A DNA stretch of 6,891 nt from a bacterium (GTDB taxonomy: Bacteria > Bacillota_I > Bacilli_A > RF39 > UBA660), in NCBI GenBank assembly GCA_014845975.1, contig RKAN01000115.1:1-6891 (forward strand). Reading direction: 5' to 3'. Shown one piece after another: positions 1 through 5,951 of the stretch. Every line of letters begins with the position of its first letter. Position 1 is the first letter of the stretch. Made by a program: the position numbers and the translations under genes. The notes beneath the pieces were generated by a model, which saw only the letters and a list, made by a program, of their open reading frames with translations, had not been told where the DNA came from and searched no databases.

Positions 1-1470
1 GAATTCAAGGCTGTATGCGCATAGACATAGTGGCGTGCGTCCGGTAGGAAGTTTTGGTGTATCAGAATTATATTTTGTATAATAATAATTTTCTTTTAAT
101 TTTTCAAATGTTATTATTTTTAAATCATCGAAGTTAGTATTAGAAACTTTTTCTTTTATTTCTTTTAAAACATTTGAACCAACTGAAATAGAAATGCTGG
201 TATTAGTAGATTTTGCAGTATTCATTCCTATTACATTTCCATTAGAATCGAATAATGGACTTCCCTCGTCTGTTTCAGAAAGAGGAATAGACGTTTGAAT
301 GTAATCTTCTTTAGAAATAATAATACCTTTTTGAATAATCATGCCTATACCAGATTTACTGCTAATTACAAAAGCAGGATTTTCAATTTTTAAATCATTA
401 GAATCTCCTAAATTAACTGAGTAACCACTTTTTTCCTTTAACTTAATTACGGCTATATCTGTTTCAGAATTTACAGTTAGTATTCCATCTATTTGATAAA
501 CTGTTCCTTGATAATCACTCAGTGTGATATATTGAGAACCTTTCAAAGATTTTTCCAAAAAATTCCAAGAAGTTACAACAATTCCGTCTGCAATAAAAAA
601 ACCATTCGCATTTGCTATTATTTTATTGTTAAAATAAGAAGATAAATAAACCACATTTTGAATATTAGAGTTATAGATTTCTGTGATTTGAGATTCCGTC
701 ATATTATTTAATTGGGAAAAATCATAAATAGTAGATAAATTAGAATCGTAAGATGTTGAAATAGCTTTCATACCTTTAGTCTCTTTAGATTCCACTTCAC
801 TAAAATATCCATTTATATTGTCCATTGTTTCACCAAATAGATAATATAATTTATACTCTCCATCTAATTGTTTGAAATAATAATATAAAACTAAATTTGT
901 AGTAATCTTTTTATATTCTTTGGGATTATCCTCATTTTCTTCTTTCATACTTACATTGGGTAATAAAATAGAACTAATAATAAAATTATCATTTATAGTT
1001 ACACGTATATCTCCGTATGAATGATAGATAACACCTAACTCATTAATTTGGTTAAATAAATTTGGAATTGCATATCCTGAAACCAAATCATCTTGATATT
1101 CTTGACTCGTCTCATTTAGCCCAGAAAATGTATTTTCATCTTTAGGAACAGTAGGATTATATCTTAAATCTAAATAATCATGATGTCTTTTATAATAATC
1201 TTCACTACTTTCATTCTCATTATTAAAATCACCCAACAATAAATAGGTTACTTTTTTTGTTAACTTTTTAATCTGTTCTTCTAACTTTGAATCTGCTGTA
1301 GAAATTGTTTTTGTCAATTGGTAATCTTTGTCGAACTGATTTGTAATTAAACTACTTTTACTATTTTCAGAAAAAGTTAATTTTTTGGCATCAAAATAAA
1401 AACCTGATAGAGCAGATACGGAAAATATAATTCCTATCATACTGATTAATAATATTAAAACTTTTTTCAT
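1..1470 (-). CDS. Secreted trypsin/HtrA-fold pseudoprotease, 3' end beyond window
   Basis: The frame is open for 490 codons from ATG at 1470 to base 1 with no stop, so the C-terminus is missing. Residues 1-20 form a signal peptide (KK, hydrophobic stretch, SVSA), without a lipobox Cys, so export is expected. Residues ~30-280 match nothing I recognise. Residues ~285-440 resemble the trypsin-like core of HtrA proteases: a GFFIADG strand, GIVVTSWNF, TDIAVIKL, then DEGSPLFDSNGNVIGMNT. In HtrA these blocks read TNxHV, DIAVLK and GNSGGPL. The catalytic Asp is kept (D338), but the His position is N303 and the nucleophile Ser position is E402; the nearby S404 sits where the second Gly would be. I infer a catalytically dead, perhaps binding or regulatory, protein. 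The start is supported by AGGTGAT at 1479-1473 and the ATGA overlap with the upstream metallopeptidase gene. The last ~18 codons lie in a GC-rich edge and may not belong to it. Confidence 0.8.
   Translation of the reverse strand, partial: MKKVLILLISMIGIIFSVSALSGFYFDAKKLTFSENSKSSLITNQFDKDYQLTKTISTADSKLEEQIKKLTKKVTYLLLGDFNNENESSEDYYKRHHDYLDLRYNPTVPKDENTFSGLNETSQEYQDDLVSGYAIPNLFNQINELGVIYHSYGDIRVTINDNFIISSILLPNVSMKEENEDNPKEYKKITTNLVLYYYFKQLDGEYKLYYLFGETMDNINGYFSEVESKETKGMKAISTSYDSNLSTIYDFSQLNNMTESQITEIYNSNIQNVVYLSSYFNNKIIANANGFFIADGIVVTSWNFLEKSLKGSQYITLSDYQGTVYQIDGILTVNSETDIAVIKLKEKSGYSVNLGDSNDLKIENPAFVISSKSGIGMIIQKGIIISKEDYIQTSIPLSETDEGSPLFDSNGNVIGMNTAKSTNTSISISVGSNVLKEIKEKVSNTNFDDLKIITFEKLKENYYYTKYNSDTPKLPTGRTPLCLCAYSLEF
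2..82 (+). other. Possible C-terminal tail of a plus-strand gene, GC-rich edge
   Basis: Bases 1-50 are about 52% G+C, against about a quarter in the rest. On the plus strand, frame 2 reads a 26-residue tail containing SGVRPVGSF and ending at TAA 80-82. From memory, GVRPV or VRPVxxF near the C-terminus is typical of some surface and C-type-lectin/FGE-like modules (DUF6273, DUF1566 types), some of which are diversified. It overlaps the open minus-strand frame, so both are unlikely to be intact here. It could equally be chance reading of the minus-strand gene or a chimeric contig end. Confidence 0.2.
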
Positions 1471-1479
1471 AAATCACCT
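1467..1479 (-). promoter_or_regulatory. ATGA stop/start overlap with internal Shine-Dalgarno
   Basis: The metallopeptidase gene ends TGA (1469-1467), sharing bases with the ATG (1470-1468) of the pseudoprotease gene. The ribosome binding site AGGTGAT (1479-1473) lies in the last codons of the upstream gene. This fixes the downstream start and implies coupled, roughly stoichiometric translation. Confidence 0.8.
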
Positions 1480-2591
1480 AGTTTTTCTTTTAGAACACTT
1501 ACAATATATTTACTAGCATCTTTTGCGTTATTACCATTTAGATAAGCATCGTGGAATGCCTCTGCTATCGTTTCATCATAAATATAATTTCCGCTATTAT
1601 CTTTTGCTAAAGCATAATTAGATATAGTACCTCTCCATTCATCCAGACTTAAAGTCGTCTCATTTTCTTGTTTATATTTTTCGTAAGCTTCTTGAATCAT
1701 AGAAAATGAATAATCTCCTTTTCCAAAATCAGCATATAGATCATAGAAAGCATCCACATCTTTACTATTTATTAATAAAATCGAATTTAAATTATAATGT
1801 TTCATCATTGCTAAAAAAGATAAATAATGTCCTAATTCATGAGCAATTGGAGAATAAATTGTAGAATTAGGAGGAAAATGTCCTGAATTAGATCCAGAAG
1901 TTACGGAAGATTCTAAGCGTTCTGGATTTAAAAAATAAGATGTATTCAGCAAAACTTGAGTCTTGATAACCCATGGATAAGTAGATTGGGTATCAGATGT
2001 TGCAAAATTAAATACTGGCATAAAAGCTGCAATATAATTGTCAGATATAGAAGCGTTAACTAAGGTTAGGTTTGTAATATAACCTCTAACACTCGGATAA
2101 TCTTCATAAATTTTTTTAAAAACATTTCCTAATTCTTTAGCAAAATCAGCATTCATTTCACATAAATTAACAGCAGAAATGCCATAATTAGAAATAATTT
2201 CATTTTCAACTTTTTTGATTTCCTCTGAACAGGAATTTTTTTGTTCAACTGAATCTTTTTGTATTAATTCTATTGCATCATTTTTATTTTTTATTTCTAC
2301 ACCAGAATATGTATGATCATAGACAACAATTGTTTTATATTTTCCTTTAGTAGATGTAGAAGTTGTTTTTTCAGTTTCATTACTTTCATAAGTATTTGTA
2401 TTAAAATAATATTTTGAAGTTTTATTTTTATATAAGAAAAATCCAACAAAAACTACCAATAACAAAAGAATTACTAAATATATAGTCATTTTCTTGTGAG
2501 AATGAGATTGATAATCTCCTATATAATTTCCACACTTATTGCAATATTTTCCTTTTGAATCTATTAGATTTCCACATCGATTACAATACAT
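1467..2591 (-). CDS. Membrane-anchored zinc-ribbon protein with outer HELGH metallopeptidase domain
   Basis: This 374-residue protein has three parts. Residues 1-22 are a zinc ribbon with two CxxC pairs (C3/C6, C17/C20). After the basic H32-K34 stretch, residues ~36-54 are one membrane segment, so the ribbon should face the cytoplasm and the rest the outside. A Ser/Thr/Lys-rich linker (~65-86) leads to an extracellular domain. It carries the zincin motif HELGH at 251-255 (ligands H251 and H255, catalytic E252). The likely third ligand is E344 in TIAEAF, resembling the ExxAEAF helix of gluzincins such as the anthrax lethal factor/phage head-associated group. Two lone cysteines (C121, C144) could form a disulfide. 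Start ATG 2591 has AGGAG eight bases upstream and its own promoter. It heads a two-gene operon with the pseudoprotease. The substrate is unknown; a peptidase role is well supported, the family placement less so. Confidence 0.85.
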   Translation of the reverse strand: MYCNRCGNLIDSKGKYCNKCGNYIGDYQSHSHKKMTIYLVILLLLVVFVGFFLYKNKTSKYYFNTNTYESNETEKTTSTSTKGKYKTIVVYDHTYSGVEIKNKNDAIELIQKDSVEQKNSCSEEIKKVENEIISNYGISAVNLCEMNADFAKELGNVFKKIYEDYPSVRGYITNLTLVNASISDNYIAAFMPVFNFATSDTQSTYPWVIKTQVLLNTSYFLNPERLESSVTSGSNSGHFPPNSTIYSPIAHELGHYLSFLAMMKHYNLNSILLINSKDVDAFYDLYADFGKGDYSFSMIQEAYEKYKQENETTLSLDEWRGTISNYALAKDNSGNYIYDETIAEAFHDAYLNGNNAKDASKYIVSVLKEKLGDL

Positions 2592-2615
2592 AGAGCCAGC
2601 TCCTATTCTGTTTAG

Positions 2616-2624
2616 ATTATAGCA
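2616..2624 (-). promoter_or_regulatory. Extended -10 promoter for the metallopeptidase operon
   Basis: The minus strand reads TGCTATAAT at 2624-2616, a perfect -10 with the TGn extension. The -35 region is only a T-rich tract, which extended -10 promoters tolerate. Transcription would start near 2609, about 18 bases before the start codon, leaving AGGAG within the leader. Confidence 0.7.
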
Positions 2625-2640
2625 TATTTTTTTATTTAAA

Positions 2641-2668
2641 AAAACAAAAAAATACTATATAGTATTTT
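2641..2668 (-). terminator. AT-only hairpin terminator after the 194-residue gene
   Basis: AATACTATATAGTATT (2651-2666) is a perfect 16-base palindrome right after the stop codon. On the minus strand it is followed by TTTTTTGTTTTTTT. The stem is weak (A/T apart from one C-G pair per half) but the U tract is long. It lies just upstream of the metallopeptidase promoter and would insulate it. Confidence 0.6.
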
Positions 2669-3252
2669 TAATTGATTAAAGAAGTATTTTTTAATTTTTT
2701 TGTCTTATTTTTTAAAACTCTTTTAGAATATTCACCATTTTCAAAGATAATATATTCTTTCTCTCTAGAATTTTCAATTCCATCCATTTCATTCAAATAT
2801 TCCTTCAAAGAATCATGTTCTAAAATATAATTTAATAATTCTTCGGAATATCTTTTTTCTAGTTCCTCAAAAGTACCATTTTCTCTATTTTTAAATAACG
2901 GAAGTAATAAATCAACCATTTTGTCATTATCTTCTAATGTTGCTATATTAAAAGCATCTGTAACTTTTTTAAAATCAATATATCGTGATTCATTAATAAC
3001 ATGATTCCCATCTGTATGACTTATTAAGTAATTTCCAATTAAACTATCTTTTCGAATAGCTACATCATCTATATAATTTTTTTCTTGTCTTTCAAATTCA
3101 TAAAGTTTATGATGCATATCAAAAATTATTTTTTCAATTTCTGGATGAATTTCTAATTCATGAAATTTTAATGCCAATGTAAGTAACTCGAATCTAACTC
3201 CTACCAAAATATAATCTTTATTTTCTTTGATTTCGTTATAAGTTATATCCAT
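2668..3252 (-). CDS. Hypothetical soluble helical protein, 194 residues
   Basis: I do not recognise this family. The protein has no signal peptide or membrane segment and looks mostly helical and charged, so it is probably cytoplasmic. Visible features are an amphipathic first third with HELEIHPE (31-38) and FDMHHKLYEFE (44-54), an acidic middle (~105-160), and a basic C-terminal tail (~177-190, KRVLKNKTKKLK) that could contact nucleic acid or membrane. The histidines H31, H47 and H48 are not arranged in a known metal motif. Start ATG 3252 has AAAGGA seven bases upstream. No convincing promoter is seen in the 60 bases before it, so it may depend on partial readthrough of the serS terminator. 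A terminator follows its stop. Function unknown. Confidence 0.75.
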   Translation of the reverse strand: MDITYNEIKENKDYILVGVRFELLTLALKFHELEIHPEIEKIIFDMHHKLYEFERQEKNYIDDVAIRKDSLIGNYLISHTDGNHVINESRYIDFKKVTDAFNIATLEDNDKMVDLLLPLFKNRENGTFEELEKRYSEELLNYILEHDSLKEYLNEMDGIENSREKEYIIFENGEYSKRVLKNKTKKLKNTSLIN

Positions 3253-3283
3253 ATCATTTTCCTTTCTTATTTTTATTTAAAAG

Positions 3284-3310
3284 AGCAAAAATATATCCTT
3301 AAAAGGATAC
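3284..3310 (-). terminator. Rho-independent terminator after serS
   Basis: On the minus strand, TATCCTT-TT-AAGGATA (3309-3294) folds into a stem of six to seven pairs, followed by TATTTTTG. It starts six bases after the serS stop. On the plus strand the same hairpin is followed by CATTTTTTATT, but no plus-strand gene ends here. Confidence 0.75.
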
Positions 3311-3315
3311 ATTTT

Positions 3316-4602
3316 TTATTCATTTACTTTTATAACTTCTTTACCGCCCATATAAGGTTGTAATGCTTTTGGAATATTAATACTACCATCTTGATTGTAA
3401 TTATTTTCAATTACAGCGATTAAACCTCTTGGTGTTGCGACTACCGTATTATTTAAAGTATTTACATAGTAAGTACCATTTTCTCCTTTTGTACGAATAC
3501 CTAGTCTTCTAGCTTGAGCATCCCCTAATGTAGAACAAGATCCAACTTCAAAATATTTCTTTTGTCTTGGACTCCAAGCTTCTACATCGCAAGATTTTAC
3601 TTTAAGATCCGCTAAATCACCACTACAACATTCAAGTGTTCTAACTGGAACATCTAAACTTCTAAAGAAATCTACTGTAAATTTCCACATTTTATTATAC
3701 CAATCCATAGATTCTTCTGGTTTACATAAAACGATCATTTCTTGTTTTTCAAATTGATGAACTCTATATAAACCTCTTTCCTCTAAGCCATGAGATCCAC
3801 CTTCTTTTCTAAAACATGGTGAATAACTAGTCATCGTAATTGGTAAATCACTTTCCTTTACAATTTGTCCTTTAAATCTACCAATCATAGAGTGTTCACT
3901 AGTTCCAATTAAGTATAAATCTTCTCCTTCAATTTTATACATCATGGCATCCATTTCTTCGAATGACATAACACCTTCTACAACATCACTACGAATCATA
4001 AAAGGAGGAATCGCATAAGTAAAACCTTTATCAATCATAAAATCTCTAGCGTAAGCAAGCATTGCCTCATGAAGTCTAGCAATATCTCCAAGTAAATAAT
4101 AAAATCCCTGTCCTGATGTTCTTCCTGCTGATTCTTTATCTAATCCATTTAGTGCCTCAATAATATCTGCATGATAGGGAATTTCATAATCTGGTACAAC
4201 TGGTTCACCAAATTTCTCTATTTCCACATTATGGGTATCATCCTCCCCAATTGGAACAGATTCATCCATAATATTAGGAATTACCATCATTCTTTTTTTG
4301 ATTTCTTGTTCTAAATTTTCCTGTTCTTTTTCTAAATCTTCTATTTTTTGATTCATGGAAGCAATTTCTTTTTTTAAACTTTCAGCTTCTTCTTTTTTTC
4401 CATTTCTCATAAGAAGACCAATTTCAGAACTTTTATTATTTTTTAAACTTCTTAAATTATCCCCTTCTTGTTTTGTTTCACGAAATTGAATATCTAAATC
4501 ATAAACTTCATCTACCAAAGGTAATTTATGATCTTGAAATTTCTTTTTTATATTTTCTTTGACCAAATCCTTATTTTCTCTAATTAACTTAATATCTATC
4601 AT
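3316..4602 (-). CDS. serS: Seryl-tRNA synthetase
   Basis: SerRS charges tRNA-Ser with serine using ATP, as a cytoplasmic class II homodimer. The 428-residue length is normal for the family. Residues 1-~110 form the tRNA-binding N-terminal arm, with a long coiled coil (~40-104). Motif 1 lies near 192-210, ending PPFMIRSDVV. Motif 2 begins SPCFRKEGG (261-269) and continues to YRVHQFEKQE (279-288). Motif 3 carries R392 in TPRGLIAVIENN. The serine-binding loop reads LIGTSEH (231-237), where many bacterial enzymes have TAEV, and motif 3 is preceded by LNNTVVA rather than LNGSGLA. This recalls the Thermus/archaeal-like subtype (from memory). Start ATG 4602 follows AAAGGGAGGA (4620-4611) inside the acetyltransferase gene, and the ATGA overlap couples the two. 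Expression should rise when tRNA-Ser is uncharged, through the T-box leader. It ends at a clear hairpin terminator. Confidence 0.97.
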   Translation of the reverse strand: MIDIKLIRENKDLVKENIKKKFQDHKLPLVDEVYDLDIQFRETKQEGDNLRSLKNNKSSEIGLLMRNGKKEEAESLKKEIASMNQKIEDLEKEQENLEQEIKKRMMVIPNIMDESVPIGEDDTHNVEIEKFGEPVVPDYEIPYHADIIEALNGLDKESAGRTSGQGFYYLLGDIARLHEAMLAYARDFMIDKGFTYAIPPFMIRSDVVEGVMSFEEMDAMMYKIEGEDLYLIGTSEHSMIGRFKGQIVKESDLPITMTSYSPCFRKEGGSHGLEERGLYRVHQFEKQEMIVLCKPEESMDWYNKMWKFTVDFFRSLDVPVRTLECCSGDLADLKVKSCDVEAWSPRQKKYFEVGSCSTLGDAQARRLGIRTKGENGTYYVNTLNNTVVATPRGLIAVIENNYNQDGSINIPKALQPYMGGKEVIKVNE

Positions 4603-4620
4603 AATTTCTTTCCTCCCTTT
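4599..4620 (-). promoter_or_regulatory. serS Shine-Dalgarno and ATGA coupling site
   Basis: AAAGGGAGGA (4620-4611) is the strongest ribosome binding site in the window, eight bases before serS ATG. It encodes the KGGKK tail of the acetyltransferase. Stop TGA (4601-4599) overlaps ATG (4602-4600). Confidence 0.85.
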
Positions 4621-5087
4621 GTTTTTTCAATATCTATACGATATAAATTTACATATCGCATTTCTTTATCATAATAACTATCGATGACATTTTTTGGAAC
4701 ATATCCTGAATGAATCAGTTTACCGCCACACTCTTGAGCAACTTTTAAATAATCTTCATTATAATTGGTAGAGGCTATAAATAAAGGTTGATCAAATTTT
4801 GTATTTTTCTTTAATACCTCTATCATCAACAACAAAGCCCTTTTCGCATAACCATTACCACGATATTCCTCTTTAATCCTATAATTGATATTTCCAGCAT
4901 AATCAATATAATTAGGGTCATTATGATATCGATAGCTAATTACACCTACTAAAATATTTGAATCATTTAAAATGATGTCAAAACATTCTGCTTGACTGAT
5001 TGTTAAATCAGGATTTTCACTAATCGTTATATTTCTATATAAACTAATAAGATCATCTCGAATAATAAACTCATTGTATTCTTTCAA
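4599..5087 (-). CDS. GNAT-family N-acetyltransferase in the serS T-box operon
   Basis: GNAT enzymes move an acetyl group from acetyl-CoA to an amine. This 162-residue protein shows the family core: a strand LVGVISYRY (47-55), a strand INYRIKEE (67-74), and the acetyl-CoA pyrophosphate loop RGNGYA (76-81) leading into helix KRALLLMIEVL (82-92). A later strand PLFIAST (101-107) precedes a helix. There is no signal or membrane segment. The start is TTG at 5087: GAGGTGAT lies just upstream, the nearest ATG is out of frame, and the next residues read KEYNEF. It is the first gene after the T-box leader and overlaps serS, so it is made under serine/tRNA-Ser starvation. I infer a substrate linked to serine, seryl-adenylate analogues or SerRS inhibitors, as for some acetyltransferases that protect synthetases. 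The fold is confident, the substrate is not known. Confidence 0.9.
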   Translation of the reverse strand: MKEYNEFIIRDDLISLYRNITISENPDLTISQAECFDIILNDSNILVGVISYRYHNDPNYIDYAGNINYRIKEEYRGNGYAKRALLLMIEVLKKNTKFDQPLFIASTNYNEDYLKVAQECGGKLIHSGYVPKNVIDSYYDKEMRYVNLYRIDIEKTKGGKKL

Positions 5088-5098
5088 CTAATCACCTC
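5085..5098 (-). promoter_or_regulatory. Ribosome binding site with TTG start
   Basis: GAGGTGATTAG precedes TTG (5087-5085). The site lies directly after the U tract of the T-box terminator, so only antiterminated transcripts carry it. No in-frame ATG exists nearby, which decides for TTG. Confidence 0.75.
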
Positions 5099-5130
5099 AA
5101 AAAAAACGCATCCTAACTTAAGGAGCGTTT
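5099..5130 (-). terminator. T-box intrinsic terminator
   Basis: AAACGCTCCT (5130-5121) pairs with AGGA-(T)-GCGTTT (5114-5104) around loop TAAGTT, with one bulged T, followed by U's to 5099. Its 5' arm includes the antiterminator's 3' arm, so tRNA binding disrupts it. It could also stop readthrough from the UPF0316 gene upstream. Confidence 0.9.
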
Positions 5131-5295
5131 AAACGCGGTACCATCCTACCTTTTAACTTAATTAGATAACGGCTAAGCCGGCTATGTTTTCATAGCACTC
5201 CAAAGTAGATTTCATAAGATTTAAATGTTAATTCGCACCTTCCATTAACTCTCTTAAAAATAGAATCTTATTACTTATCTTTTTCATCGATTTAT
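5099..5295 (-). ncRNA. T-box riboswitch, serine (UCU) specifier
   Basis: This leader reads uncharged tRNA-Ser and switches transcription of the acetyltransferase-serS operon. Stem I pairs ATAAGATT (5271-5264) with AATCTTAT (5221-5214). Distal conserved elements are AGAGAG (5254-5249) and GGTGCGA (5239-5233) inside a GTTAAT/ATTAAC hairpin. The specifier is GAA-TCT-ACTTTGG, with TCT at 5209-5207 (Ser). Further hairpins are GCTATG-AAAA-CATAGC (5196-5181) and CGGC-TTA-GCCG (5180-5170). The antiterminator is canonical: AGGA (5147-5144), bulge TGGTACC (5143-5137), GCG/CGC, and TCCT (5124-5121). TGGT would meet the tRNA NCCA end. It shares CGCTCCT with the terminator, making the two folds exclusive. 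Confidence 0.95.
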
Positions 5296-5301
5296 ACTGT
5301 A

Positions 5302-5331
5302 ATTCTAACACTTTTTTATCTAATTAGTCAA
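5302..5331 (-). promoter_or_regulatory. Promoter of the T-box/GNAT/serS operon
   Basis: The -35 TTGACT (5331-5326) and -10 TAGAAT (5307-5302) are 18 bases apart. The start would fall near 5295, just before stem I of the T-box leader, which is the expected position. Confidence 0.75.
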
Positions 5332-5355
5332 CTTATTTCACCTTAACTTATAAAT

Positions 5356-5874
5356 TTATTTAGCAAAATAACCATTATGAACATATTTTGTTTCATTTAC
5401 CACAATAAACGCTTTCTCATCTAAAGTATGAATCAATGTTTTTAAATGTTCTAATCGATTACTATCAATTTCAATAAACAACATATATTTTAAATCTTTT
5501 TTATTTTTTCCCTTCACATCTAGAACACTAACAGCAAAACCTTCCTCACGAATTTTATCTACTAATAAGTCATTTTGGCTAGATAAAATTGCTTGAACTC
5601 CTAATTTTATTCGAATGCATTTATCAGAGATAAATCCACCAATATAGGTCCCCGTCGCAAATCCTAATGAATATGATATTGCTATAAAAATACTATTATT
5701 ATCTGTATTTAAAGCTTCTTTGACTACTACAAACCATACTAGTATTTCAAAAAATCCAATAATACTAGCTGTTTTTAATTTTCCCTTCAATGTTACAATG
5801 GAACGAACAGTTCCTAAAGAAACATCCAAAATACGAACAAAAAATATTTTCATACAAAGATATAATAATTCCAT
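5356..5874 (-). CDS. UPF0316 membrane protein (DUF5698 plus DUF2179), YebE-like
   Basis: The 172-residue length and architecture match the UPF0316 family. Three hydrophobic segments (~8-25, ~36-54, ~62-84) form the DUF5698 membrane part, with family-like features TVRSIVTLKGK (22-32) and GFATGTYIGG (71-80). A soluble DUF2179 domain follows (~95-165: strand AVSVLDVKGK, then a strand LFIEIDSNR and helix LEHLKTLIHTLD), probably cytoplasmic. The biochemical function of the family is not established; DUF2179 also ends YitT-type membrane proteins. Start ATG 5874 has GGTGAT four bases upstream; an upstream ATG is out of frame and M8 lacks a binding site. It diverges from the VanY gene. No hairpin terminator separates it from the T-box promoter, so its transcript may run into the T-box leader. 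Its own promoter is not clear. Confidence 0.88.
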   Translation of the reverse strand: MELLYLCMKIFFVRILDVSLGTVRSIVTLKGKLKTASIIGFFEILVWFVVVKEALNTDNNSIFIAISYSLGFATGTYIGGFISDKCIRIKLGVQAILSSQNDLLVDKIREEGFAVSVLDVKGKNKKDLKYMLFIEIDSNRLEHLKTLIHTLDEKAFIVVNETKYVHNGYFAK

Positions 5875-5905
5875 TCTATCACCATTATTATTATGTCTAA
5901 TTTTA

Positions 5906-5934
5906 TTGTTTTTTTACCAAATTTTGTTTATAAT
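5906..5934 (+). promoter_or_regulatory. Promoter of the VanY-like gene
   Basis: TTGTTT (5906-5911) and TATAAT (5929-5934) are exactly 17 bases apart. The predicted start near 5941 falls on the AAGGTGAT ribosome binding site (5941-5948), giving a leader of only about 11 bases. Confidence 0.75.
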
Positions 5935-5951
5935 AATTTTAAGGTGATACT

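Noticed and set aside
40..51. LPTG in the minus-strand frame, suggesting a sortase signal.
   Set aside because: No X before TG to make LPXTG, no following hydrophobic helix and basic tail, and it lies in the suspect GC-rich edge.
5320..5350. AAGGTGAAATAAG-TTG-ACT-AAT-TAG on the minus strand as a leader peptide.
   Set aside because: Only three codons, and the TTGACT is better explained as the -35 box of the T-box promoter.
5720..5947. Plus-strand 75-codon open frame.
   Set aside because: It is antisense to the start of the well-supported UPF0316 gene, and its 3' part covers the VanY promoter and Shine-Dalgarno. No ribosome binding site or recognisable protein.
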